The position numbers and the translations under genes are program-made. Shown piece after piece: positions 1 through 5,199 of a DNA stretch of 7,254 nucleotides. The notes under the pieces are model-generated. The model did no database searches. It saw only the letters and a program-made list of their open reading frames with translations, and was not told the DNA's origin. How positions within the stretch are numbered: position 1 is the stretch's first letter; each line of letters begins with the position of its first letter. The stretch comes from Chloroflexota bacterium (GTDB taxonomy: Bacteria; Chloroflexota; Anaerolineae; Caldilineales; Caldilineaceae): contig QEUW01000372.1 in NCBI GenBank assembly GCA_003577005.1, positions 1 through 7,254 of the forward strand, written 5' to 3'.

Positions 1-305
1 TGGAGTTGGCGGGCGAAGCCAGCGACGGGCTGGAAGCCCTCCGCTTGTGCGAACACTGTCAACCTGATGTGGTCCTCATGGACCTGCTGATGCCGCGTAT
101 GGACGGCGCCAGCACGACACGCGCCATCCGCAGACTCTATCCGCGGGTGCAGGTGCTAATTCTCACCGGCTCACAAGAAAAGCGTCTGTTGCGGGATGCG
201 CTCCGGGCCGGGGCGATTGGGCACTGGCACAAGGAGGTCACGAGCGACGAGTTGGCCTCTGCGATTCGCGTGGCGCATCAGGGACATTCTGTGTTTGCGT
301 CATAA
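1..305 (+). CDS. Response regulator receiver domain, 5' end outside window, no output domain
   Basis: The reading frame is open from base 3 with no start visible, so the N-terminus, including the usual acidic pair after strand 1, lies upstream. What remains is the rest of a CheY-like receiver of the NarL/LuxR kind. It shows the phosphoacceptor Asp in the motif VVLMDLLMPRMDG (Asp codon at 81-83), the switch Thr in VLILTGSQ and the conserved Lys in GHWHKEVTSDEL. These residues indicate a phosphorylatable receiver for a histidine kinase not seen here. The frame stops at 303-305, just after the last receiver helix (ending GHSVFAS), where NarL-type proteins normally have a linker and a helix-turn-helix. 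I find no HTH-like sequence in any frame of the next 130 bases. It is either a genuine single-domain regulator or one that lost its C-terminus. The next gene encodes a related receiver, so the two are likely paralogues. Confidence 0.85.
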   Translation, partial: ELAGEASDGLEALRLCEHCQPDVVLMDLLMPRMDGASTTRAIRRLYPRVQVLILTGSQEKRLLRDALRAGAIGHWHKEVTSDELASAIRVAHQGHSVFAS

Positions 306-310
306 GTCGC

Positions 311-338
311 CTGGTGGCGTCACCGTCACGCCACCCAG
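311..338 (+). terminator. Hairpin just after the receiver gene, possible weak terminator
   Basis: The perfect 8-base arms GGTGGCGT (313-320) and ACGCCACC (328-335) enclose a 7-base loop. Two further pairs form if C336 is bulged. The hairpin begins six bases after the stop codon at 303-305, which is the usual place for a terminator. The following bases (AGCTTTCTG) contain only a short T run, so termination by the intrinsic mechanism would be weak. Confidence 0.35.
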
Positions 339-368
339 ACAGCTTTCTGCTGTACGCCAACGCCTAAA

Positions 369-398
369 TTGAGCGCTGTTTGAAAGCAACGGTATATC
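369..398 (+). promoter_or_regulatory. Weak sigma70-like promoter candidate for the LuxR-type regulator
   Basis: TTGAGC (369-374) and TATATC (393-398) are separated by 18 bases, each matching four of six consensus bases. The pair sits in the 211-base gap before the gene and its -10 half lies inside the inverted repeat at 378-422. It was found by eye only, and such matches arise often by chance. Confidence 0.25.
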
Positions 399-422
399 AA
401 CTGAAAACCGTCGCTTTCAAAC
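378..422. repeat. 16-base inverted repeat between the two response regulators
   Basis: The arms at 378-393 and 407-422 pair over 16 positions with one mismatch (A388 against C412) around a 13-base centre. The outer arm sequence is GTTTGAAAGC / GCTTTCAAAC. No T tract follows on either strand, so a terminator is unlikely. It ends about 95 bases before the LuxR-type gene and covers the -10-like part of a weak promoter-like sequence. It could be an operator, an mRNA leader hairpin, or a dispersed intergenic repeat. Confidence 0.7.
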
Positions 423-502
423 AACCGTAACCATAGCGTTGGTGCGGTACGATTCAAGTCCTTCGCTCACGAGTTCCATAAGCAAGTTCCCATGGTTGCA
501 TG

Positions 503-509
503 AAAGGAG
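503..509 (+). promoter_or_regulatory. Ribosome binding site that fixes the LuxR regulator start
   Basis: AAAGGAG lies 7 bases upstream of ATG 517-519. The frame is open further upstream to a TTG at 439, but that codon has no comparable Shine-Dalgarno sequence and the extra 26 residues look unrelated to a receiver. The ATG at 517 is therefore preferred. Confidence 0.8.
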
Positions 510-516
510 ATTCGCT

Positions 517-1242
517 ATGTGCAGCAACTCCTCGCTACCTCGTTCCCTGGAACTACATGGTCAACATTCTGGAAAAGCGCGTGTCCTGATCGCCCACCCT
601 TATCCTATTGTGCGCATTGGCCTGCGTTCTCTTCTCGAGCACGCCGAGGATATGCTTGTCGCGGCCGAAGCCAGCAGCGGCTTGGAGGTGCTGCTGCTTA
701 TCGAGACGCAAAAGCCTGATGTCCTGGTCATGGATATGGAGCTACCCGGGCCAGGCGGGGTTGCGCTCGTCAAACAGATCAGAGCGATGCAGGTGCCGGT
801 ACAGGTACTCGGATTTGGCGCCGCCAGCGCGCCCGATCTCTACGACCTGCTGCAGAGCGGGGCTGCTGGGTATATCACCGAGGATGAGGCGCCTGAGGTA
901 ATTCTTGCGGCAGTGTGCAGCCTTGCCCACGGTGAAGGCGGATGGTTGAGCCGCCAGGCAGCCGCCCAACTTATCAGGACTCTAGCAAACCGGGGGGAGA
1001 TTCTGAGCAAGATGACTCTGCGCGAACGGGAGGTTCTAGGTCTGGTGGCAACCGGCAACACGAATCAACATATTGCACATCTATTGGGTATCAGCGTAAA
1101 AACGGTTGAAAAACATCTAAACCATCTGATGGCAAAGATGGAGGTGGCGTCACGTGTAGAGCTAGCTGTTCAAGCTGTACAAAAAGGTTGGGTCCCATTT
1201 GCCGCTCCGTCTGTTCAAGAGCCGGTGACACTACCGGCCTGA
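517..1242 (+). CDS. NarL/LuxR-family response regulator with degenerate receiver
   Basis: The 241-residue protein is a DNA-binding transcriptional regulator. Residues about 20-135 form a CheY-like receiver and residues about 164-226 form a LuxR-type helix-turn-helix, opening with MTLREREVLGLVATGNTN and containing the recognition-helix region GISVKTVEKHLNHLMAKM. The likely phosphoacceptor Asp73 is kept (VLVMDMELPG). Other active-site positions are changed: the acidic pair after strand 1 (normally DD in ADDHP) is His27-Pro28, the switch Thr/Ser position is Gly101, and the conserved Lys is Glu122 (GYITEDEAPE). Acidic-pair loss should prevent normal Mg-dependent phosphorylation, so activity probably depends on protein level, a ligand or a partner receiver. 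An N-terminal extension of about 20 polar residues precedes the receiver. A GCCGGT/ACCGGC dyad (1221-1238) overlaps the last codons. Family assignment is firm; target genes are unknown. Confidence 0.93.
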   Translation: MCSNSSLPRSLELHGQHSGKARVLIAHPYPIVRIGLRSLLEHAEDMLVAAEASSGLEVLLLIETQKPDVLVMDMELPGPGGVALVKQIRAMQVPVQVLGFGAASAPDLYDLLQSGAAGYITEDEAPEVILAAVCSLAHGEGGWLSRQAAAQLIRTLANRGEILSKMTLREREVLGLVATGNTNQHIAHLLGISVKTVEKHLNHLMAKMEVASRVELAVQAVQKGWVPFAAPSVQEPVTLPA

Positions 1243-1258
1243 TGGCTGGCGAATCAAA

Positions 1259-1281
1259 AACCTGTTCTGAATGAACGGGTT
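1259..1281 (-). terminator. Candidate terminator between convergent genes
   Basis: The 9-base arms 1259-1267 and 1273-1281 flank a 5-base loop. Read on the minus strand, the hairpin runs straight into a TTTTTG tract, as expected for an intrinsic terminator of the unit that ends with the CapA-like gene about 75 bases earlier. On that strand the stem has one central C-A mismatch. On the plus strand the same position is a G-T wobble but no T tract follows, so it would serve the LuxR-type gene poorly. Confidence 0.4.
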
Positions 1282-1354
1282 CCTGGGGCCATCCACACCT
1301 TGCAGCGACCGCCAGCAAGATGAGGATGAGCAGGGCTTGCCGAATGATAACCCT

Positions 1355-2485
1355 TTACACACCCCAGTGCAGGGTCAACGTATGATCCGGGTGCAACTGC
1401 ACGCGCGCGCCAAATTGTCGCCCCTCGCGATTCAAGCGGTTGTGAAGCCACCGGGCATCGGCGTAGGGGGCGCGCTGCACGCGCAGGCGGCGCACCTGGG
1501 TCGGTATCATCTGCAGCCGGACGAGCCTCCCGCTGGCGGGGTCAAGGTCCGCCTGGTAGAGGAGACCCAGGTCGGGCCGGAACTGCTCGTGACCGTGGAT
1601 GCCCTCGTAGTCGGTGAGAAAGTCCCCACAGCCGTACAAAATGAGCCGGTCGCGATAGACCTCGATCGCGCGCACATGATGGGACGAGTGGCCGTGGATG
1701 ATGTCGATGCCGGCGTGATCAATCAACCGGTGGGCAAACGCAATCTGGCTCTGCGGGATGGCGTAGCCCCAATTGCTGCCCCAGTGAATCGACGCGACCG
1801 CAATGTCGCCCGGCTGTTTCAGGCTTCGCACCTGGTCGCCGAGCGATTGGACAGCCATCTCGGACAGGCTGCGCACCAGGTTGACACCGGGCTGGTTGGC
1901 GACGGCAGCCCAACTGAGCGGAATCCCACTGGTTGGCGTCCCAAAGGCAAAGACGAGCACACGACCTGCACCGGGCACTGTGACCGTCGCCGGTGCGGCT
2001 GCCTCATCGGCGTTCACCCCCGCGCCGGCAGTATGGATATTGGCGCGCCGCAGCCCTGTTAAGGTCTCTAGCAGCCCACGGTAGCCCCAATCCAGGACAT
2101 GGTTGTTGGCGAGCGAGCAACAATCCAGCCTGGCGACGGTCAGACAGGGGAGATTCGCGGGATGCATCCGGTAATGGATTCCCTTGCCCGGCCAGTACTC
2201 AGCGCTGGTGGTGACGGCAGTTTCCAGGTTGGCGATGCGCACGACCGGCCCATCGCGTTGAAGTTCCGCCAGCACCTCACCCCAGATGTAGGCAAAGTCA
2301 ACCGGTTTTGAAATTGGCCCACTCGCCTCTTCGGCCAGCGCCACATAGCCGAGGGCGCTGCGCATATAGGATTCATGGAGGGTGGGGTCACTGGGGTGGG
2401 GCAAGATCTGATCGACGCCTCGTCCCGTCATGACATCGCCGCACAGGAACAACGTGAGCTGCGCGCTATCGATTTTGTCATGCAT
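1355..2485 (-). CDS. CapA-family protein (PGA_cap metallophosphatase fold)
   Basis: This 376-residue protein belongs to the CapA/PGA_cap branch of calcineurin-like metallophosphatases, named after the CapA component of poly-gamma-glutamate capsule synthesis. Visible motifs in order are CGDVMTGRG (metal-binding Asp17), ANLET (86-89), LANNHVLDWG (Asn127, Asn128, His129), the HWGSNWG motif (His234), the GHSSHH motif (His266, His269) and LYGCGDFLTDYEG near residue 288. The metal-ligand set appears complete, so hydrolase activity is plausible; the substrate cannot be read from sequence. There is no signal peptide or membrane helix, unlike capsule-anchored CapA, and no capB/capC neighbour, so a capsule role is doubtful. 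The start at ATG 2483-2485 places the first strand about 10 residues in, normal for the family. The frame stays open to GTG 2557, but that extension runs through a noncoding repeat. No strong Shine-Dalgarno precedes either start. The gene follows a CBS-domain gene on the same strand after 116 bases. Confidence 0.87.
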   Translation of the reverse strand: MHDKIDSAQLTLFLCGDVMTGRGVDQILPHPSDPTLHESYMRSALGYVALAEEASGPISKPVDFAYIWGEVLAELQRDGPVVRIANLETAVTTSAEYWPGKGIHYRMHPANLPCLTVARLDCCSLANNHVLDWGYRGLLETLTGLRRANIHTAGAGVNADEAAAPATVTVPGAGRVLVFAFGTPTSGIPLSWAAVANQPGVNLVRSLSEMAVQSLGDQVRSLKQPGDIAVASIHWGSNWGYAIPQSQIAFAHRLIDHAGIDIIHGHSSHHVRAIEVYRDRLILYGCGDFLTDYEGIHGHEQFRPDLGLLYQADLDPASGRLVRLQMIPTQVRRLRVQRAPYADARWLHNRLNREGRQFGARVQLHPDHTLTLHWGV

Positions 2486-2532
2486 GTTGGCTAGCCCGAG
2501 GAACCTGCCGTGAAAATAGTACAGAATAGCGG

Positions 2533-2561
2533 AACACAGAGACTGCACGGAGAACACCGAG
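2533..2561. repeat. Degenerate 9-base intergenic repeat between the CBS and CapA genes
   Basis: Three imperfect units follow each other on the plus strand: AACACAGAG (2533-2541), ACTGCACGGAG (2542-2552) and AACACCGAG (2553-2561). On the minus strand they read as CTCGGTGTT-like units. From memory, similar CACAGAG/CACGGAG strings are frequent in intergenic DNA of many environmental bacteria. Their presence argues that 2486-2601 is noncoding and supports the ATG at 2485 as the CapA start. Confidence 0.55.
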
Positions 2562-2601
2562 GAGCACGCGATGGCTTGTTCTATAGCCTATCGAACCTTT
2601 G

Positions 2602-3045
2602 TCAGCTCTCTTCTGTGGCCCACCAATTGACGACAAGCTTAAATATGTCCGATTCGGTAAGAATGCCGACCACATGGTCGTTTGCCATTACCGGCAAGCC
2701 GCTCACCTGGTTCTCCAACATGCGCTCGGCTGCCTCTTGAATCGTGTCATCGGGCGCAACGGTGATCGGATCGGGTGTCATCACTTCACCCACCATCCCT
2801 GCTGCCATTTCGAGTTTGGTTGCTGTGTCTATCTCTGCCAGGAGGAGCGGTATCGTGCGCTGAATATCGCTCAGCGTGATAATGCCCACCAGGGTTTGTC
2901 CTTGCACCACCGGTAAACGTCGCACCTCTTTTTCAAACATCAGCGCATAGGCATCGACCAAGCTGGTCTCTGGCGATACCACGTAGGGATTTTCGGTCAT
3001 AAAGTCCTGTACCTGCGCCTTATAGCGTTTCATTGTCTTGCTCAT
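2602..3045 (-). CDS. Tandem CBS-domain protein
   Basis: The 147-residue protein consists almost only of two CBS domains forming one Bateman module: CBS1 about residues 13-64 ([18 protein letters not shown] to GIITLSDI) and CBS2 about 86-138 ([17 protein letters not shown] to GILTESDI). Each carries the G-h-h-T-x-S-D pattern (Thr57/Asp60 and Thr130/Asp133) that in this family contacts the ribose and phosphate of bound adenine nucleotides. Stand-alone proteins of this sort are cytosolic sensors of AMP, ATP or related ligands that act on partners; no partner is identified here. The short basic N-terminus and the WW-containing C-terminus lie outside the domains. The start ATG 3043-3045 has an AGGGGG stretch about 10 bases upstream; ATG at codon 5 is a possible alternative. 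The CapA-like gene follows on the same strand after 116 bases, so the two may be co-transcribed. Confidence 0.92.
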   Translation of the reverse strand: MSKTMKRYKAQVQDFMTENPYVVSPETSLVDAYALMFEKEVRRLPVVQGQTLVGIITLSDIQRTIPLLLAEIDTATKLEMAAGMVGEVMTPDPITVAPDDTIQEAAERMLENQVSGLPVMANDHVVGILTESDIFKLVVNWWATEES

Positions 3046-3185
3046 CGATGGATGACCCCCTAACCCTTAAAGCCCTGTTCTACGTATGCGCTTACCATTC
3101 CACCGTGGAGCTTCCGCTTGCCCGCGCTAGGGTGCCGGCAAGTATGAGGACAGCGCAATTTTCGTTTCAACTATACCATAATCAT

Positions 3186-3216
3186 ATAATAAGATTGTAT
3201 TGACTGCACCAGTCAA
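3186..3216 (-). promoter_or_regulatory. Sigma70-like promoter candidate for the CBS-CapA unit
   Basis: On the minus strand TTGACT (3211-3216, five of six matches) is followed after 19 bases by TATTAT (3186-3191, five of six). The spacer is slightly long, and a second -10-like TATAGT lies at 3170-3175 with a poor -35. Transcription from here would give a leader of roughly 130 bases before the CBS gene. Confidence 0.4.
3200..3216. promoter_or_regulatory. 17-base dyad with -35-like half-sites on both strands
   Basis: The sequence TTGACTGCACCAGTCAA is a perfect inverted repeat with 6-base arms and a 5-base centre. Each arm reads TTGACT on one strand, resembling a sigma70 -35 element. It lies in the divergent promoter region, so it may be an operator for a dimeric regulator or simply a chance overlap with the minus-strand -35. 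Confidence 0.4.
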
Positions 3217-3289
3217 GCGACCAGTTTTCAGGACAGGCGCCTGATTTGCCACCTGAATGATGAGAAAATAATGAGGACACGCACCGGCC

Positions 3290-3315
3290 TGTCATTTTGG
3301 CGTCTCCCTGTTCGA
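3290..3315 (+). promoter_or_regulatory. Possible ECF-sigma promoter upstream of the DGPF-sigma pair
   Basis: TGTCAT (3290-3295) and CGA (3313-3315) are separated by 17 bases, about 70 bases before the DGPF start codon. Promoters reported for the ECF42 group have, as I recall, a TGTCGA -35 and a short CGA/CGT-like -10, so this is a partial match (four of six in the -35). It would fit autoregulation of the operon by its own sigma factor, but it rests on eye inspection of a single site. Confidence 0.3.
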
Positions 3316-3370
3316 CGTTAGGATAGAACGGTAAAAAAAGCCGCTCATCCAGACAACGAATCGATTCAAC

Positions 3371-3376
3371 AGGAGG
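3371..3376 (+). promoter_or_regulatory. Strong ribosome binding site of the DGPF gene
   Basis: The full Shine-Dalgarno AGGAGG lies 8 bases upstream of ATG 3385-3387, which fixes that start and predicts efficient translation. Confidence 0.9.
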
Positions 3377-3384
3377 ACAAGCTC

Positions 3385-3741
3385 ATGAAGTACATGCTGC
3401 TGATGTATGCAAACGAGTCGGAAGCCCCACAGTACACGCCTGAAGAACACCAGGCCGCAGCGCAAGCCTGGTATACCTTTGGCAAGGAAGCTGAAGCTGC
3501 CGGCGTGTTGCTCTCCAATAACGGTCTTTGCCCCGTCACCGATGCGACGACTGTGCGCATTCGGGACGGCAAGACGTTGGTCGTCGATGGCCCGTTTGCT
3601 GAAACGCGCGAGCAACTAGGGGGATATTATTTGCTCGACTGTAAAGACCTCGATGGGGCGATTCGCTGGGCAACGAGGATTCCCCTTGCAAGGTACGGCT
3701 CGGTTGAAATTCGCCCGCTGAATCAGTGGTCGCAGAACTAA
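3385..3741 (+). CDS. DGPF-domain (YCII-related) protein
   Basis: The 118-residue protein matches the small YCII-related family with a ferredoxin-like alpha/beta fold, starting MKYMLLMYANESE and carrying the signature VVDGPFAETREQLGGYYLLD (DGPF at residues 68-71, Glu73). It spans the family's usual length with the C-terminal motif SVEIRPL intact. The biochemical function is not established; structural resemblance to muconolactone isomerase-like folds has led to suggestions of a small-molecule enzyme or sensor. Genes of this family are a hallmark neighbour of ECF42 sigma factors and are their known targets in Streptomyces. Here the sigma gene follows after only 16 bases on the same strand, so the two are almost certainly one operon. 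No signal peptide or membrane segment is present, so it should be cytosolic. Confidence 0.93.
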   Translation: MKYMLLMYANESEAPQYTPEEHQAAAQAWYTFGKEAEAAGVLLSNNGLCPVTDATTVRIRDGKTLVVDGPFAETREQLGGYYLLDCKDLDGAIRWATRIPLARYGSVEIRPLNQWSQN

Positions 3742-3757
3742 CAGCGCCAGGTGAGGG

Positions 3758-5032
3758 ATGACTGTCGCAGCACAGATGGCGCCAGGCGCCCACCATGTCA
3801 TCGAAAAGACCTTCCGCGAAGAACATGGCCGCGTTCTGGCGGCGCTCATCAGCCAGCTTGGAGATTTCACGCTGGCGGAGGATGCGCTGCAAGATGCGCT
3901 GGTCAATGCGCTGGAACGCTGGACGATCGATGGCGTTCCGCGCAACCCCGGCGCGTGGTTGATGACCGTCGCCAGGCGCCGCGCCATCGACCGCCAGCGC
4001 CGCGCGGCGCTGGCGGAGCGCAAAGAGGCCATCCTCGACCCCCTTACCATCCAGGACGAACCCGAGATGGACGACTCGATCCCCGATGAGCGCCTGAAAC
4101 TGATGTTCACCTGCTGCCACCCCACGCTGGCGTTGGAAGCGCAGGTTGCGCTGACGCTGCACACGCTTGGCGGCTTGTCGACGCAGGAGGTTGCGCGCGC
4201 CTTCCTCGTCCCGGTGGCGACGATGGCGCAGCGGCTGGCGCGGGCGCGGCGGAAAATCCGTAACGCGGGCATCCCCTATCGCGTGCCCCCCGCTGATCTG
4301 TTGCCGGAGCGGTTGGATGCGCTGCTGGCGGTCATCTACCTGATCTTCAACGAGGGCTACTGCGCCACCAGCGGTGATACGCTCACCCGGCGCGAACTGT
4401 GCGGAGAGGCGATCCGCCTGGGCCGCATCCTGGTTGCGCTGCTGCCGCAGAGCGCCGAGGCGCGCGGTCTGCTGGCGCTGATGTTGTTACACGATGCGCG
4501 GCGCGAGACAAGACTCAATGCGGCGGGTGAACTCGTCCTGCTCGACGAACAGGATCGCACCCGCTGGGATCAGGCGAAAATTCGTGAGGGGATAGCGATT
4601 CTCGACGAGGCGCTCACTCTTTACGATCCTGGGCCCTATCAGGTGCAGGCGGCAATCAGCGCACTGCACGCCGAAGCACCGACTGCTGCGGAGACTGACT
4701 GGCGTCAGATCGCAGCGCTCTATGACACGCTGGCGACAATGACGCCCTCGATGGTGGTGGAAGTAAACCGCGCGGTGGCGGTAGCCATGGCCTGGGGCGT
4801 GCAGGCGGGTTTGCAGCAGCTGCTTCGTCTCGCCAGCCAGGCAGACGGCTATTACCCCTATCACGCGGCGCGCGCCGATCTGCTGCGGCGGATAGACCAG
4901 CCAGAGGCTGCCGCCGATGCCTACGCACGGGCGCTCGCCCTGTGCGGCAACCGCGCCGAGCGAGCCTACCTTCAGCGCCGGCTTGATGAGATGATTGGCT
5001 GTGGCAAACAATCTTCGGATGCGGGCAGCTAA
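3758..5032 (+). CDS. ECF RNA polymerase sigma factor, ECF42-like, with long C-terminal extension
   Basis: The 424-residue protein directs RNA polymerase to specific promoters. Sigma region 2 spans about residues 14-82 ([46 protein letters not shown]). Sigma region 4 spans about 112-170, including [35 protein letters not shown] and ARARRKIR. A helical extension of some 240 residues follows, starting [21 protein letters not shown] and ending in TPR-like repeats ([20 protein letters not shown]). This is twice the length of a plain ECF sigma and matches the ECF42 group, where the extension is needed for activity and no anti-sigma factor is encoded nearby, as here. The ATG 3758 follows the DGPF stop by 16 bases; AGGTG at 3749-3753 is a close, imperfect ribosome site, and ATG at codon 7 (3776) is an alternative. 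How activity is triggered is unknown. Confidence 0.94.
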   Translation: MTVAAQMAPGAHHVIEKTFREEHGRVLAALISQLGDFTLAEDALQDALVNALERWTIDGVPRNPGAWLMTVARRRAIDRQRRAALAERKEAILDPLTIQDEPEMDDSIPDERLKLMFTCCHPTLALEAQVALTLHTLGGLSTQEVARAFLVPVATMAQRLARARRKIRNAGIPYRVPPADLLPERLDALLAVIYLIFNEGYCATSGDTLTRRELCGEAIRLGRILVALLPQSAEARGLLALMLLHDARRETRLNAAGELVLLDEQDRTRWDQAKIREGIAILDEALTLYDPGPYQVQAAISALHAEAPTAAETDWRQIAALYDTLATMTPSMVVEVNRAVAVAMAWGVQAGLQQLLRLASQADGYYPYHAARADLLRRIDQPEAAADAYARALALCGNRAERAYLQRRLDEMIGCGKQSSDAGS

Positions 5033-5039
5033 GCGGAGA

Positions 5040-5080
5040 AGCGAGCGAGTTGGGTGTTCAGGAACACCCAACTCGCCGCT
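5040..5080. terminator. Strong hairpin between convergent sigma and RHS genes
   Basis: The perfect 15-base arms GCGAGTTGGGTGTTC (5045-5059) and GAACACCCAACTCGC (5062-5076) lie 12 bases after the sigma-factor stop. Four more pairs (AGCG/CGCT) form if A5044 is bulged. The two central bases are too few for a loop, so the tip probably opens to CAGG. No T run follows on the plus strand and only a mixed TC stretch on the minus strand. It is best read as a bidirectional transcription end or mRNA 3' stabiliser. Confidence 0.65.
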
Positions 5081-5120
5081 AATCATAGATAGAGGTTACG
5101 CAGTTGGATCTGCTGTCCAG

Positions 5121-5153
5121 AGGTGCGACGCACTTTGCAAGTGCGTCGCACCT
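5121..5153. repeat. Nested palindrome, REP-like intergenic element
   Basis: The perfect 15-base arms AGGTGCGACGCACTT (5121-5135) and AAGTGCGTCGCACCT (5139-5153) flank a 3-base centre. Each arm contains its own 11-base palindrome, GTGCGACGCAC (5123-5133) and GTGCGTCGCAC (5141-5151), so the element can fold as one long hairpin or two small ones. It lies 47 bases beyond the RHS stop in a convergent gap. Nested symmetry and position resemble dispersed REP-type repeats, but only one copy is in the window. Confidence 0.7.
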
Positions 5154-5199
5154 GAGGAGCTGCATAACTTCTAACAGAAACAGGCGTGCATGGTACCCG

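Larger units (their letters stand above)
3046..3384. other. Divergent intergenic control region
   Basis: These 339 bases separate the minus-strand CBS gene from the plus-strand DGPF gene and contain no convincing reading frame. The centre (about 3165-3202) is strikingly AT-rich compared with its surroundings and holds a perfect plus-strand TATAAT (3185-3190), though its -35 partner is poor. A 17-base dyad sits at 3200-3216. The right part (3281-3384) holds the possible ECF-type promoter and the strong Shine-Dalgarno of the DGPF gene. A short CTTGCC/GGCAAG inverted repeat (3117-3142) is the only structure noticed in the left part. Confidence 0.7.

Noticed and set aside
439..516. N-terminal extension of the LuxR-type regulator to TTG 439
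   Set aside because: The ATG at 517 has a well-spaced AAAGGAG, and the extra residues do not resemble a receiver start.
1271..2062. Long plus-strand open frame of 263 codons
   Set aside because: It is antisense to the CapA-like gene, whose minus-strand product carries clear family motifs; the plus-strand translation shows none and its open state follows from high GC.
2486..2557. N-terminal extension of the CapA-like protein to GTG 2557
   Set aside because: The segment coincides with a degenerate noncoding repeat and family members start about 10 residues before the GDVM motif.
3246..3272. TTGCCA (3246-3251) with AATAAT (3267-3272) as a promoter for the DGPF gene
   Set aside because: The hexamers are good but the 15-base spacer is too short for a typical sigma70 promoter; kept only as a remote option.
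3536..4272. Two long minus-strand open frames over the DGPF and sigma genes
   Set aside because: They mirror the sigma-factor coding sequence, are rich in Arg, Ala and Ser, and have no recognisable domain or ribosome site.
4487..5086. Minus-strand open frame of 199 codons at the 3' end of the sigma gene
   Set aside because: It is antisense to the conserved C-terminal extension and begins beyond the terminator hairpin; considered as an RHS immunity gene because of its position and strand, but it overlaps the sigma gene almost fully and has low-complexity composition.
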